A stretch of 64,000 nt of DNA from CAIVPM01 sp964615145 (GCA_964615145.1 CAZTOP010000005.1:31875-95874), one strand, 5' to 3'; shown: positions 26,080 to 34,854, counted from the stretch's first letter. Notes: generated from the sequence alone by a model not told the origin. Program-made: numbers and translations.

Positions 26080-26088
26080 AAAATAAAT

Positions 26089-26625
26089 ATGAAAGCAACT
26101 CTTTTAATGATCAGTTTTTTTTCGCTATTATCTTTTAGTATGATACAAAAACCTAAAAGTATTTATCAATTTAAAGTAAAAGCAATAGATGGAACAACAA
26201 TAGATTTTTCAAAATTTAAAGGTAAAAAAGTATTAATTGTAAATACTGCATCTGCTTGTGGCTTTACACCACAATATGAGGGTTTGCAAAAGTTATATGA
26301 GCAACACAAAGACAAACTTGTTATTGTTGGATTTCCTTGCAATCAATTTGGTGGTCAAGAATCTGGCTCAGAAACAGAAATTCAAACTTTTTGTAAAAGT
26401 AGATACGGTGTTACATTTCCCTTAACATCAAAAATTGATGTAAAGGGAGAAAATATTGCACCAATTTATAAATGGCTTTGCAATAAAACAGAAAATGGAG
26501 TTTTAGATGCTACGATAAAATGGAATTTTAATAAATTTATGATTGATGAAAATGGTAAACTTTTAGCCTATTTCCCAAGCAATACAAAACCAGATAGTAA
26601 TGAAATTTTAGGTTTACTTAAATAA
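26089..26625 (+). CDS. glutathione peroxidase-family protein (Cys form)
   Basis: A 178-aa thiol peroxidase with an N-terminal hydrophobic leader, so probably periplasmic or membrane-attached. The peroxidatic Cys57 lies in VNTASACGFTPQY; the conserved FPCNQFGGQE and WNFNKFMID (catalytic Trp/Asn) follow. Such Cys-type enzymes mostly use thioredoxin, not glutathione, to reduce hydroperoxides. It is 9 bp after the beta-helix lipoprotein gene. Complete and of normal length once the leader is removed. Confidence 0.93.
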   Translation: MKATLLMISFFSLLSFSMIQKPKSIYQFKVKAIDGTTIDFSKFKGKKVLIVNTASACGFTPQYEGLQKLYEQHKDKLVIVGFPCNQFGGQESGSETEIQTFCKSRYGVTFPLTSKIDVKGENIAPIYKWLCNKTENGVLDATIKWNFNKFMIDENGKLLAYFPSNTKPDSNEILGLLK

Positions 26626-26663
26626 CAAAAATTAGTAAAACAACTTTTATAGGCTTTACTAAT

Positions 26664-26671
26664 TATATTTG
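26664..26671 (+). promoter_or_regulatory. -7 promoter box before the 26698 lipoprotein gene
   Basis: tatatttg is an exact TAnnTTTG match, 26 nt before the ATG. The -33 element is not clear. Confidence 0.45.
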
Positions 26672-26697
26672 AATACAAATAATTTAACTATTTTTTT

Positions 26698-27342
26698 ATG
26701 ACTCACAAAATTATCAAGTCGGCATTGTTTATATTATCTGCAACATTAATATTTGTTGCTTGTGCTCCCAAGAAAAAAGTTACTGCACCCGTAACAACAG
26801 CCCCAACAGTTCAAGCACCTAAGGTAGAAGAGCCTGCAGGAAATTTGGTTCCATTTACTCGTGAATTATTTTTTAAACTAAAAGAAAATGGATTAGATAT
26901 AAAAAAATTAAAATTTTATGTTGATAAAACTATTGTTTTAAACAGAGTTGCTGCACAAGACAATCTGGAAATTAATGAGCTTACTGGAACCTTAATCAAA
27001 AAAACAGGCATCACAGATAATCAAATAAAAATTACGCCTCAAGTTTCTGGAATCATTGAAACTATAGAAGCTGATGGAGTAAGATTAAATTTTGGAAGAC
27101 CAAACAGCTCTTTGAAATTCATTAACAATAGTGCATCTCCAAAATTTTTCTCTTTTGCAACAGAGAAAATGGATAAAGCAACAGGTGCAGTAGATGTAAC
27201 CTACAATAATGGAACTTACAAAGCAACAAATGAAAGTAATGGTGCTCCTACAGACATTAAATTAATGATAAAACAATTGGACATTGAAACAGGAATGAAT
27301 AAACCTGTAATAGAACCAGGAGCTGGCAAGCTATTATATTAA
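26698..27342 (+). CDS. hypothetical lipoprotein
   Basis: A 214-aa lipoprotein with lipobox FVACA (Cys21), a Pro/Thr/Val linker to about residue 42, then a beta-rich domain (KLKFYVDKTIVLNRV, GIIETIEADGVRLNFG, LKFINNSASPKFFSF). I do not recognise the domain. It has its own -7 box and ends at a strong 15-bp hairpin, so it is probably monocistronic. Location: periplasmic face of a membrane or the cell surface. Confidence 0.8.
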   Translation: MTHKIIKSALFILSATLIFVACAPKKKVTAPVTTAPTVQAPKVEEPAGNLVPFTRELFFKLKENGLDIKKLKFYVDKTIVLNRVAAQDNLEINELTGTLIKKTGITDNQIKITPQVSGIIETIEADGVRLNFGRPNSSLKFINNSASPKFFSFATEKMDKATGAVDVTYNNGTYKATNESNGAPTDIKLMIKQLDIETGMNKPVIEPGAGKLLY

Positions 27343-27357
27343 TCTTTTTCAACTATT

Positions 27358-27393
27358 AACAATAAATGCAGCTTAGTAGCTGCATTTATTGTT
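27358..27393. terminator. bidirectional hairpin between convergent genes
   Basis: Perfect 15-bp stem (aacaataaatgcagc / gctgcatttattgtt) with a 6-nt loop, lying between the stops of the lipoprotein gene (27342) and the methyltransferase gene (27408). The trailing T-run is weak, so function as a terminator is probable but not certain. Confidence 0.7.
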
Positions 27394-27407
27394 AAAGGAA
27401 TGTTGAA

Positions 27408-28157
27408 TTATTTTTTTATCATTAGTGATATCGATACACCAAATGGAAAACGAATTGATTTTAGCAAAAATTTCTCAAGTAAGAAAATTTTATAAAACAA
27501 TTTATTTAGGAAGCCTGTATTAAATCTTGCAAAGTCACTTTCTGCATTATCAGTTTTCTTCACTTTATTCTTTTGAAAAGGCCACATTAAAATTCTTACA
27601 GTAGCAATGGGACAAAAGAAGAAAAAGTTGAAATAAGATTTGAATAGAACACTAGCATCTTCAACTTTAAACAAATTTCTAAACTGATTTATTTTATATC
27701 TGCGATGATGATGATTGATAACATCGTGTTCGCTCCAAAGCAGCATAAATGCGGGAACTGTTGCAAATACAAGACCGTCTTTTTTACAAACTCTCAACAT
27801 TTCACTTGCAGCTTTAGCATCATCTTCCACGTGTTCTATTACATCAAAAGCACAAACTAAGTCAAAGCTATTATCCGCAAAATCAAGTTCAGTTATTGAG
27901 CCTTGTAGTGCAGATATATGCAGCACTTCATTTAAAAACTGACAACAATCTTCATCATATTCAATAGAAGTAACATCGCCAAATTTTTCCAGCATTGCAG
28001 TACCGCCACCAGTTGCCGTTCCAATGTTTAGTATCTTTAATCTCTTATCTGGAGTAGTATTTTTTCTGATGATACTTTCTAAAATTTCGCCCCTTGCCAT
28101 AAACCACCAATGTTCACGCTCCAATCTATAATACTCTTTATAATATTGTTTATCCAT
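27408..28157 (-). CDS. class I SAM-dependent methyltransferase
   Basis: A 249-aa cytoplasmic methyltransferase. Motif I is ILNIGTATGGGTAML (about 41-55), the acidic end of strand 2 is in SIEYDEDC, and post-motif FDLVCAFDVIEHVEDD (about 104-119) is characteristic of the Methyltransf_11/23 group. A C-terminal hydrophobic stretch (YFNFFFFCPIATVRILMWPF) suggests membrane association or a lipid or sugar substrate. It is followed on the same strand by the hairpin at 27358-27393; the CvfB-like gene lies 25 bp upstream. Confidence 0.88.
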   Translation of the reverse strand: MDKQYYKEYYRLEREHWWFMARGEILESIIRKNTTPDKRLKILNIGTATGGGTAMLEKFGDVTSIEYDEDCCQFLNEVLHISALQGSITELDFADNSFDLVCAFDVIEHVEDDAKAASEMLRVCKKDGLVFATVPAFMLLWSEHDVINHHHRRYKINQFRNLFKVEDASVLFKSYFNFFFFCPIATVRILMWPFQKNKVKKTDNAESDFARFNTGFLNKLFYKIFLLEKFLLKSIRFPFGVSISLMIKK

Positions 28158-28182
28158 AATATGCTAAAGCAAATTTTTTATA

Positions 28183-29037
28183 TTAGTTATTCACCAATCT
28201 CATTCCCAACTTTTCTAAAGTAATTTTTCTTTGTTTAAATAAAGTGCCAACTGTCATTTTAAAAGTTTTTTTACTCATTCCAAAAAATGAATAAATAGCT
28301 TCAGGGTCTGACTTGTCGTGATAAGGTAAATAGCCATTATTTTCTGTAAGCAATCTTAAAATTTTATCAGTTTCATCCTCAACTCTATTATAGCCTGGCT
28401 TGCCTAAAGCAACATCTATTTTAAACCGAATTTTTGAATTTTCATCTTCCGGGTAAATCTTTTTTATAAAGCCAATTGCCTTATCTCCAATATCTATTTT
28501 TCTAAAAATATCGTTGCTATGCAACATTCCAAGATGTGTGTTGTTTATGATAACAGCAAATCCAATATTGGTTTTTCTGTAAATTATCAAATCAACAATA
28601 TCTAGTTCTTTTACAGTTAATTCAACATTGCTCAAAAAGGCATCTAGCTTTTCTGTTGCTACTAATCTTCCTGTTACTTTATCTAAATAAATTTTTACAA
28701 GATAATCTTTTTCTGGAATCATATCAGCAATCTGATTGATTCTTGGAACAAAAATGTCCTTCATCAAACCATTGTCTAAAAATGCACCATGTGGCGTTAC
28801 TGTTCTTGCTTTTAATTTTACAACATCACCAACAACTCCTTTAGGTTCTTGAGTTGTAGCAATTAAACGATTTTCTCCATCGTGATAAATAAACACTCTG
28901 ATAATATCCCCAACTTTGGTGTCTTTTGGTACAAAACGTTTAGGCAATAAAATACCATCACCTTCATCTTCAAGATAAACACCAAAATCAACTGTTCTAT
29001 TTACTCTAAGTGAATTATATTCTCCAACTTTTATCAT
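28183..29037 (-). CDS. S1 RNA-binding protein, CvfB-like
   Basis: A 284-aa protein with tandem S1/OB-type domains (starting GVYLEDEGDGILLPKRFVPKDTKVGD, then VTPHGAFLDNGLMKDIFVPRINQ and NIGFAVIINNTHLGMLHSND) and a C-terminal winged helix (SDPEAIYSFFGMSKKTFKMTVGTLFKQ). This is the domain order of CvfB/YitL proteins, which bind RNA and influence virulence or stability of transcripts in Firmicutes; the role in Bacteroidota is unknown. No signal peptide. Confidence 0.9.
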   Translation of the reverse strand: MIKVGEYNSLRVNRTVDFGVYLEDEGDGILLPKRFVPKDTKVGDIIRVFIYHDGENRLIATTQEPKGVVGDVVKLKARTVTPHGAFLDNGLMKDIFVPRINQIADMIPEKDYLVKIYLDKVTGRLVATEKLDAFLSNVELTVKELDIVDLIIYRKTNIGFAVIINNTHLGMLHSNDIFRKIDIGDKAIGFIKKIYPEDENSKIRFKIDVALGKPGYNRVEDETDKILRLLTENNGYLPYHDKSDPEAIYSFFGMSKKTFKMTVGTLFKQRKITLEKLGMRLVNN

Positions 29038-29088
29038 AAAAGTTATTTTATTTTCTGATTTTTTTCAAAGATATATGAATGGTGATGG

Positions 29089-29913
29089 TTATCTTTTTAT
29101 GATTATACTGCTATTGATGTATTCACTCATTTCTATCTGATACTGCTTAGCAATCTCAGCTGCTTCAATATCAAAATTTTCTTTATCAGATGCATAAATA
29201 ATAGCTCTACTTGCGTTTACAAGCAATCCAACACTACTGTTCAATCCAACATCACTTACATCTTTTAAACTCCCACCTTGAAATCCAACGCCCGGCACTA
29301 ATAAAAAATTATCTGAAATAAGTTCTCTGATATTTGAAATCTGATTGGCTTGTGTGGCACCCACTACAAACATTAAATTATCAGAAGTACCCCAACTTGC
29401 AATAGTGCTAATTACCTTTTCATATAAATATTGATTGCCAGTTTTTAGCAATTCAAAATCATTAGCACCCTTGTTGCTGGTTAATCCCAAAACAATAGTG
29501 AATTTATTGTCATATTCCAAAAATGGTCTTATGCTATCTTCACCCATATAAGGAGCAACTGTAATAGCATCAAATGGCAATGTTTCAAAAAAAGCTTTTG
29601 CGTATTGTGCAGATGTATTGCCTATGTCTCCACGTTTTGCATCTGCAATTTTAAAATGTGTATCAGGAATATAATGCAGTGTTTGCTCCATTATTTCCCA
29701 GCCTTTTACTCCCATCGATTCATAAAAAGCTGTATTAATTTTATAACTCACACAATATTCTTTCGTAGCATCAATAATAGCTTTGTTAAAGTTTAAAATT
29801 GCATTTGAAGACTTTTGCAAATGAATTGGAATTTTACTTAATTCTGTATCTAATCCTACACATAAATAAGATTTTTTTTCAAGAATATGCTGTGTAAGAT
29901 ATTGCTTTGTCAT
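29089..29913 (-). CDS. pyrF: orotidine 5'-phosphate decarboxylase (type 2)
   Basis: A 274-aa enzyme converting OMP to UMP in pyrimidine biosynthesis. The signature DAKRGDIGNTSAQYAKAFF (Asp-Lys catalytic pair) lies near residues 89-107, with ITVAPYMGEDS and PGVGFQGG (phosphate loop) downstream. Length and sequence fit the larger type 2 form rather than the 230-aa E. coli type. The longer reading from 29940 adds nine residues (MFICKKIIK); the ATG at 29913 (MTKQYL) is the better start. Divergent from folB, 75 bp away. Confidence 0.95.
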   Translation of the reverse strand: MTKQYLTQHILEKKSYLCVGLDTELSKIPIHLQKSSNAILNFNKAIIDATKEYCVSYKINTAFYESMGVKGWEIMEQTLHYIPDTHFKIADAKRGDIGNTSAQYAKAFFETLPFDAITVAPYMGEDSIRPFLEYDNKFTIVLGLTSNKGANDFELLKTGNQYLYEKVISTIASWGTSDNLMFVVGATQANQISNIRELISDNFLLVPGVGFQGGSLKDVSDVGLNSSVGLLVNASRAIIYASDKENFDIEAAEIAKQYQIEMSEYINSSIIIKR

Positions 29914-29976
29914 TTTAATTATTTTTTTGCAAATAAACAAATTAACTGATTAGGCACTAAACTAATTCACGACTCT

Positions 29977-29984
29977 TATCTTCG
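29977..29984 (+). promoter_or_regulatory. -7 promoter box 4 nt before the folB start
   Basis: tatcttcg matches TAnnTTCG and is followed by caaa and the ATG at 29989, the same spacing as at mnmA and ribF; a leaderless mRNA is predicted. Confidence 0.4.
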
Positions 29985-29988
29985 CAAA

Positions 29989-30345
29989 ATGTTATCAATT
30001 CATTTGCAAAATCTTCTATTTAAAAATACGCACGGGTTATATAACGAGGAAAAAATATTGGGAAATATTTTTCAAGTGAATCTTATTGTAAAGTACAAGC
30101 CACAAAACCTGCCAATAGTAAACATTAATGAAACCATCAACTATGAAAATTTATTTAGTATAGTTGAAAAAAGGATGCTTGTTGCTAATGAGCTTCTTGA
30201 AACATTAGTTACACTTATTTCTGAAGATATTTTTAATAGTTACTCATTTGTAAAAAATGTTAACATAACAATCACAAAATTAAATCCTCCTATAAAAGGT
30301 TTTATTGGCAATGTTGCTATTAGTTTTGAAAAAAGTTTAGATTAA
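29989..30345 (+). CDS. folB: dihydroneopterin aldolase
   Basis: A 118-aa member of the FolB family, which converts dihydroneopterin to 6-hydroxymethyl-dihydropterin in folate synthesis. Seen: the start HLQNLLFKNTHGLYNEEKILGNIFQVNL with GLYNEE near the active site, INYENLFSIVEKRM (Tyr/Glu), LLETLVTLIS, and the C-terminal VNITITKLNPPIKGFIGNVAIS, with the conserved Lys before PP. It starts an operon-like run (2 bp to the next gene). Confidence 0.93.
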   Translation: MLSIHLQNLLFKNTHGLYNEEKILGNIFQVNLIVKYKPQNLPIVNINETINYENLFSIVEKRMLVANELLETLVTLISEDIFNSYSFVKNVNITITKLNPPIKGFIGNVAISFEKSLD

Positions 30346-30347
30346 AA

Positions 30348-31100
30348 ATGAAAAAAATACAAGTCATTATTCTATTATTCCTAGTCAATGTATGTTTTGC
30401 CCAAGATGTAAGTGTATTATTGAAGGAAGCTTATAATTTGGAGTTGAAATTTAACGAACCCGAAGCTCTTGGCAAGTATAAACAGATTTTACTGAATGAA
30501 ACAAATCATTATGTGGCACTTTCAAAAGCTACCGAATTAAGTTGTAGTATTGGAGCTAGAGCCACTAATCTAAAAGATAAAAGGTTAATGTATGAAAGTG
30601 CTATTTCGTTTGCCAATAGGGCTTTTGGGGCAGATAGTAATAATGCAAATTCTTACTACTTATTATCTTTGGTGAGTGGCAAAATGACTGAAGTAGAAAC
30701 AGAAAACAAAAAGAAAGTTGCATACGTTAGAGACATAAAAGTATATGCTGATAAGGCTTTACAAATTAACCCTAATCACGCATTGGCTAATTTTATTGAA
30801 GGAAAGTGGCATTATGAAATGGTAACATTAAACTGGGCAAAAAAGCTTGCAGTAAAGACTCTTTATGGCGGATTGCCAGATCCGTCTTTGGATAAATGTA
30901 TTGAATATTTGGAAAAATGTAAAAAGCTTGACCCTTATTTTGTTTTAAACTATTTAACATTGGCAAAGGCTTACAAAGAAGATAACAAAGCTGTTAAAAT
31001 GCTAGAAGTATTGAATCAATTAGTAAAACTACCAAAAAGAAATTTTGATGATGCAGCATATATTGAAGAAGGAAAAAAAATGCTGGCGGCTGAACAATAA
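30348..31100 (+). CDS. exported TPR-like protein
   Basis: A 250-aa protein with a signal peptide (cleavage near VCFAQ). The mature part is all-helical with tetratricopeptide-like pairs (ALSKATELSCSIGARATN, ISFANRAFGADSNNANSYYLLSLVSG, YADKALQINPNHALANFIEGKWHYEM), plus a conserved PDPSLDKCIEYLEKCKKLDP segment. This organisation resembles regulator-of-microtubule-dynamics-like TPR proteins often seen in Bacteroidota. It probably mediates protein-protein contact in the periplasm. 2 bp after folB. Confidence 0.82.
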   Translation: MKKIQVIILLFLVNVCFAQDVSVLLKEAYNLELKFNEPEALGKYKQILLNETNHYVALSKATELSCSIGARATNLKDKRLMYESAISFANRAFGADSNNANSYYLLSLVSGKMTEVETENKKKVAYVRDIKVYADKALQINPNHALANFIEGKWHYEMVTLNWAKKLAVKTLYGGLPDPSLDKCIEYLEKCKKLDPYFVLNYLTLAKAYKEDNKAVKMLEVLNQLVKLPKRNFDDAAYIEEGKKMLAAEQ

Positions 31101-31131
31101 AAATTTATTAATTTATCTTATCAAAATAAAA

Positions 31132-31389
31132 ATGGAACTACAACAACTATTTGAAGAAGCAATAGCAACTAGCAAAACATTAACTGAACGACCTGATAAC
31201 GAAACCTTGTTAAAGCTATATTCTTTATACAAACAAGCAACAGATGGAAATAATACTGGTGAAGCCCCTTCTAACCCTTTTGATTTTGTAAACAAAGCAA
31301 AACATAATGCCTGGGAAGCTTTAAAAGGAACGACAAAAGAAAATGCTATGCAACAATATATAGATTTGGTGAAGCAATTAAAAGGATAA
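31132..31389 (+). CDS. acyl-CoA-binding protein
   Basis: An 85-aa protein of the ACBP family: LQQLFEEAIATSKTL, the signature LLKLYSLYKQATDGNNTGEAP, and FDFVNKAKHNAWEALKGTTKENAMQQYIDLV. The Tyr, Lys and Trp that bind the CoA adenine and phosphate are all present. It binds medium- and long-chain acyl-CoA in the cytoplasm as a carrier or pool former. A frame running from 31045 overlaps the TPR gene and is not needed; the ATG at 31132 gives exactly the family length. It sits 10 bp before the membrane Fe-S gene, so a link with fatty-acid oxidation is plausible. Confidence 0.95.
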   Translation: MELQQLFEEAIATSKTLTERPDNETLLKLYSLYKQATDGNNTGEAPSNPFDFVNKAKHNAWEALKGTTKENAMQQYIDLVKQLKG

Positions 31390-31399
31390 AATAAAAACT

Positions 31400-32713
31400 A
31401 TGCAAATTATTCAACAAATATCTTTCGTTTTATTACTTGCTGTTGGCACTTATTTATTTGCTAAGAAAGCATTGGAAATTCGTCGTAATATTTTACTGGG
31501 AAAAGATGAAAACTTAAATGATAATAAATCGGTGAGATGGAAGAATCTTGTATTATTAGCTCTTGGACAAAAAAAGATGTTTAAAAATCCATTAGTTGCC
31601 ATAATGCACTTGGCCGTTTATTTGGGATTTGTAATAATTAATATCGAGGTTTTAGAAATTATACTAGATGGTATTACTGGTAAACATAGAATTTTTGCAA
31701 ACCTTATTCCAGCAGGCTTATACAGTTTTTTTATTAATAGTTTTGAAATATTAGCATTCCTGGTAATTGTTGCTTGTGTTATTTTTTTTATTAGAAGAAA
31801 TGTTGTTAAAATAAAACGATTTATTAGTAACGATCTGAACGGATTTCCTAAAAGCGATGCAAACTACATATTGATTACTGAAGTTGTATTAATGAGCCTG
31901 TTTTTGATTATGAACACTAGTGATACAATTTTACAGCAAAAGGGAGTGGAGCACTATATTCAAACTGGTAATTTTATTATTTCATCTAATTTACAACCAC
32001 TTTTTAATGGGTTACAAAATCATTCTTTAGAAATGCTTGAAAGAGTTTGTTGGTGGTTGCATATTGTAGGCATTTTTGCTTTCTTAAATTATTTACCTTA
32101 TAGTAAACATTTGCACATTATACTCGCTTTTCCCAATGCTTATTATTCAAAATTACAGCCTCAGGGTATTATAAAAAATATGCCTGCTATACAAAAAGAA
32201 GTTTTGTATGCAATGCAGCCAGAATTAGCACCTACAACTGCCGAACCTCCTGCAAGTTTTGGTGCAAAAGATGTGTTTGACTTAAGTTGGAAAAATTTAT
32301 TAGATGCTTATAGCTGCACAGAATGTGGTAGATGCTCAAGTGCTTGCCCAGCAAATATCACAGGTAAATTGTTAAGCCCTCGTTCTATAATGATGAAAAC
32401 TCGAGATAGACTTGAAGAGGTTGGTAAGAATATTAACACTAACAAAGAATTTGTTCAAGATAATAAATCCTTATTACATAGTTATATTTCTGTAGAAGAA
32501 TTAAGAGCTTGTACAACTTGCAATGCTTGTGTAGAAGCTTGTCCTGTTAGTATTTCTCCATTAGATATTATTGTAGAGTTAAGACGAAGTTTGATAATGG
32601 AAGAAAGCAATGCACCCCAAGAGTGGAATGGGATGTTTAGCAACATTGAAAATAATTTTGCTCCTTGGAAGTTTAGTCCAGATGAAAGAGATAAATGGAC
32701 GGAAATGCAATAG
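31400..32713 (+). CDS. membrane (Fe-S) oxidoreductase, heterodisulfide-reductase-like
   Basis: A 437-aa protein. The N-terminal approximately 270 residues hold five or six membrane helices (NarI-like region, with ISFVLLLAVGTYLFAKK first). Two [4Fe-4S] ferredoxin motifs follow: CTECGRCSSACP (about residues 304-315) and CTTCNACVEACP (about 372-383). Such proteins pass electrons between a flavin dehydrogenase and the quinone pool. In many Bacteroidota an adjacent CCG-domain (Fe-S) gene completes the complex; here a terminator follows and no partner is next to it. The upstream ACBP gene suggests a link to acyl-CoA oxidation (inference). Confidence 0.88.
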   Translation: MQIIQQISFVLLLAVGTYLFAKKALEIRRNILLGKDENLNDNKSVRWKNLVLLALGQKKMFKNPLVAIMHLAVYLGFVIINIEVLEIILDGITGKHRIFANLIPAGLYSFFINSFEILAFLVIVACVIFFIRRNVVKIKRFISNDLNGFPKSDANYILITEVVLMSLFLIMNTSDTILQQKGVEHYIQTGNFIISSNLQPLFNGLQNHSLEMLERVCWWLHIVGIFAFLNYLPYSKHLHIILAFPNAYYSKLQPQGIIKNMPAIQKEVLYAMQPELAPTTAEPPASFGAKDVFDLSWKNLLDAYSCTECGRCSSACPANITGKLLSPRSIMMKTRDRLEEVGKNINTNKEFVQDNKSLLHSYISVEELRACTTCNACVEACPVSISPLDIIVELRRSLIMEESNAPQEWNGMFSNIENNFAPWKFSPDERDKWTEMQ

Positions 32714-32726
32714 AATCAATAGTTTT

Positions 32727-32756
32727 AAAAGATGCTCAAAAAAAGCATCTTTTTTA
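32727..32756 (+). terminator. rho-independent terminator after the Fe-S gene
   Basis: Stem aaaagatgct / agcatctttt with an A-rich loop of about 7 nt and a run of T, 14 bp after the stop. Confidence 0.9.
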
Positions 32757-32791
32757 TTTACTTTAATATCTAATTGAACTGTAAACACTAC

Positions 32792-32799
32792 TATTTTTG
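32792..32799 (+). promoter_or_regulatory. -7 promoter box before the SDR gene
   Basis: tatttttg matches TAnnTTTG, 15 nt before the ATG at 32815 and beyond the terminator of the previous operon. Confidence 0.45.
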
Positions 32800-32814
32800 T
32801 TTTAATTAATCAAT

Positions 32815-33621
32815 ATGTCAATTTTTTTAAACAAAGTAGTTGTAATAACTGGTGGTTCAGATGGTATTGGAAAAGCCTTAGTAGATGCTTTTCTAGTTCT
32901 AGGTGCTAAAGTGGCAACTTGTGGCAGAAATCACGATAAACTCTATGTTTTGCAACAACAAAATGCTGGAAAAACCTTACTTGTACAAACAGCAGATATT
33001 AGCAAGGAAAAAGAATGCGAAAGTTTTATTAATGCTGTTATCCAGGCCTATGGAACAATAGATATTTTAATTAATAATGCAGGTATTTCAATGCGTTCAT
33101 TACTAATTGATGTGGAATTAGAGACCCTGAAAAAAGTAATGGATATTAACTTTTGGGGAACTGTTTATTGTACAAAATTTGCTTTGAATGAAATAATAAA
33201 AAACAAAGGAACTGTTGTTGGAGTATCTTCGATTGCAGGCTACAGAGGACTTCCAGGCAGAAGTGGATATTCTGCAAGTAAATTTGCAGTGAATGGTTGG
33301 CTAGAATCGATAAGAACAGAATTATTGAAGACTGGCGTTAATGTAATGTGGGTTTGTCCTGGTTTTACAAGTTCAAATATTAGAAATGCGGCATTAAATA
33401 AAAATGGTAAGGCACAAGGGGAAAGTCCTTTGGATGAATCACAACTGATGACTTCTGAAGAATGTGCTCAACACATTATTAAAGCAATAGCAAAAAGGAA
33501 AAGAAATTTAATATTAACATTAACAGGCAAAAGAACTGTTTTCATAAATAAATTTTTTCCAAAGCTTGCCGATAAATTGGTATATAAATTTTTCTTTAAA
33601 AACAATAAACTAGTAAAATAG
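32815..33621 (+). CDS. short-chain dehydrogenase/reductase
   Basis: A 268-aa classical SDR. Cofactor motif TGGSDGIG (residues 12-19), NNAG (about 86-89), catalytic Ser in GVSSIAG, and the YSASK active-site Tyr/Lys. The lack of an Asp after beta-strand 2 (ATCGRN with Arg) suggests NADP(H). A hydrophobic and basic C-terminus (VFINKFFPKLADKLVYKFFFKNNK) resembles DHRS7B-like membrane-associated SDRs. The substrate is unknown. It starts a run of four plus-strand genes up to crcB. Confidence 0.92.
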   Translation: MSIFLNKVVVITGGSDGIGKALVDAFLVLGAKVATCGRNHDKLYVLQQQNAGKTLLVQTADISKEKECESFINAVIQAYGTIDILINNAGISMRSLLIDVELETLKKVMDINFWGTVYCTKFALNEIIKNKGTVVGVSSIAGYRGLPGRSGYSASKFAVNGWLESIRTELLKTGVNVMWVCPGFTSSNIRNAALNKNGKAQGESPLDESQLMTSEECAQHIIKAIAKRKRNLILTLTGKRTVFINKFFPKLADKLVYKFFFKNNKLVK

Positions 33622-33647
33622 ATATTTAATTTCCAAAAAAACCAGTA

Positions 33648-34472
33648 ATGGCAATTGTTACACTTTCAACAGATATTGGACAACAAGATTATATTGTTGG
33701 AGCAATTAAGGGTCAGTTGTTAACCTTTAATTCTAGAATCAATATTGTTGATGTTAGCCACTATTTATCTCAATCTAATTTTCCTGAAGCTGCATACATT
33801 TGCAGCAATGCATTCAAGCATTTTCCTGATAATGCCATTCATATTATCATTCTTAATTTCTTTGAAAGTAAGCAAGAACACATTCTCGTTGCTCAATACA
33901 ATAATCAATTCATTATTTGCCCAGACAATGGTATTTTGCCAATGATTACCCATAACCAGGAACTAAGTGTTTATAAATTTGCTAATACTCACTCCGATAC
34001 TTTTTTGCAAACAAGTAAAATAATAGCACAAAAAGCTTGCGAATTAATCGATGGTCTTGGCATTGAAAACATAGGTGAAAATATTACAAACTATGTTACA
34101 AAAAACCCATTATTACCAGCCATTTCATCAAATTGGATTAAAGGGCAAATTATTTTTATAGACAATTTTGAAAATGTAGTTATTAATATTACTAAACCAA
34201 TTTTTGAAGAGCATAGGAAAGGTAGAAAATTTAATATTGTATTAAAACGAAATGAAGTTATCGGAGAATTAAGTGATAATTATTTATCTGTGCCTGAAGG
34301 TGAAAAAATTGCTTGGTTTAATAGTGCTGGCTATTTAGAGTTAGCTATTAATAAGGGTAATATGGCCGGTTTGTTTGGTTTGCAGGGTTTTAATGAAATA
34401 AATTATAAAGAAGGGAAAGCAATGCAGAATAAATTATTTTATTCAACTGCAACCATTTTTTTTGAAGATTAA
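33648..34472 (+). CDS. SAM hydroxide adenosyltransferase (DUF62 family)
   Basis: A 274-aa protein of the SAM hydrolase/duf-62 family, which splits S-adenosylmethionine to adenosine and methionine using water. Conserved points: LSTDIGQQDYIVGAIKGQLL at residues 5-24 (Asp in TDIG), INIVDVSHYLSQSN, CPDNGILPM (about residues 88-96), and the C-terminal domain motif GQIIFIDNFENVVINI. Relatives of the chlorinase/fluorinase enzymes have this fold, but nothing here indicates halogenation. It ends 10 bp before the next gene. Confidence 0.9.
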   Translation: MAIVTLSTDIGQQDYIVGAIKGQLLTFNSRINIVDVSHYLSQSNFPEAAYICSNAFKHFPDNAIHIIILNFFESKQEHILVAQYNNQFIICPDNGILPMITHNQELSVYKFANTHSDTFLQTSKIIAQKACELIDGLGIENIGENITNYVTKNPLLPAISSNWIKGQIIFIDNFENVVINITKPIFEEHRKGRKFNIVLKRNEVIGELSDNYLSVPEGEKIAWFNSAGYLELAINKGNMAGLFGLQGFNEINYKEGKAMQNKLFYSTATIFFED

Positions 34473-34482
34473 AATATTTAAT

Positions 34483-34854
34483 ATGCGACTATTAATTTTC
34501 TTGTTTTTTTTATCGGCTTGTTCTCAAGAAAAATATGTGCCCGCTGAAGATGCATTGGATGCAGCAAGAGAATTTGAAAAAGCTTGTTTGAATGGAAACT
34601 TTAAAAAAGCAAAATTTTATATTTTACAAAACCAAAAGAATAATAATTTTCTTTATAAAATTTCTAATGAATATTTTAAAAATAATGATGATCAAAAAAA
34701 GGAACTGGCTAATGCCTCTATCAGAGTTATTAACAACAAAGAACTCTCTCCAAATTTGTACCAGACTGTTTTAGGCAACTCTTATAACAACAAGATTGAT
34801 ACTATCTTTTCTGTTAAAGACAACAATAATTGGTTAGTTATTTCTAAAGAATAA
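34483..34854 (+). CDS. small hypothetical lipoprotein
   Basis: A 123-aa lipoprotein (MRLLIFLFFLSACSQ; Cys13). The mature part (AEDALDAAREFEKACLNGNFKKAKFYIL, then a C-terminal NNNWLVISKE) resembles the NTF2-like/DUF4878 small-lipoprotein pattern with a helix followed by strands. A TTG seven codons upstream (34462) overlaps the previous gene and would break the signal peptide, so the ATG is preferred. Followed by crcB after 4 bp, hence probably co-transcribed. Function unknown. Confidence 0.78.
   Translation: MRLLIFLFFLSACSQEKYVPAEDALDAAREFEKACLNGNFKKAKFYILQNQKNNNFLYKISNEYFKNNDDQKKELANASIRVINNKELSPNLYQTVLGNSYNNKIDTIFSVKDNNNWLVISKE

Noticed and set aside
31045..31131. Extended start for the acyl-CoA-binding protein
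   Set aside because: The extension overlaps the TPR gene and is not conserved-looking; the ATG at 31132 gives the normal family length.
33648..34472. SAM-dependent fluorinase or chlorinase linked to crcB
   Set aside because: crcB is close by, but the 33648 protein matches the common SAM hydrolase group and shows no halide-specific segment I can recognise.
34462..34482. TTG start for the small lipoprotein
   Set aside because: It overlaps the previous gene and puts seven residues before the lipoprotein signal peptide, which starts at the ATG at 34483.
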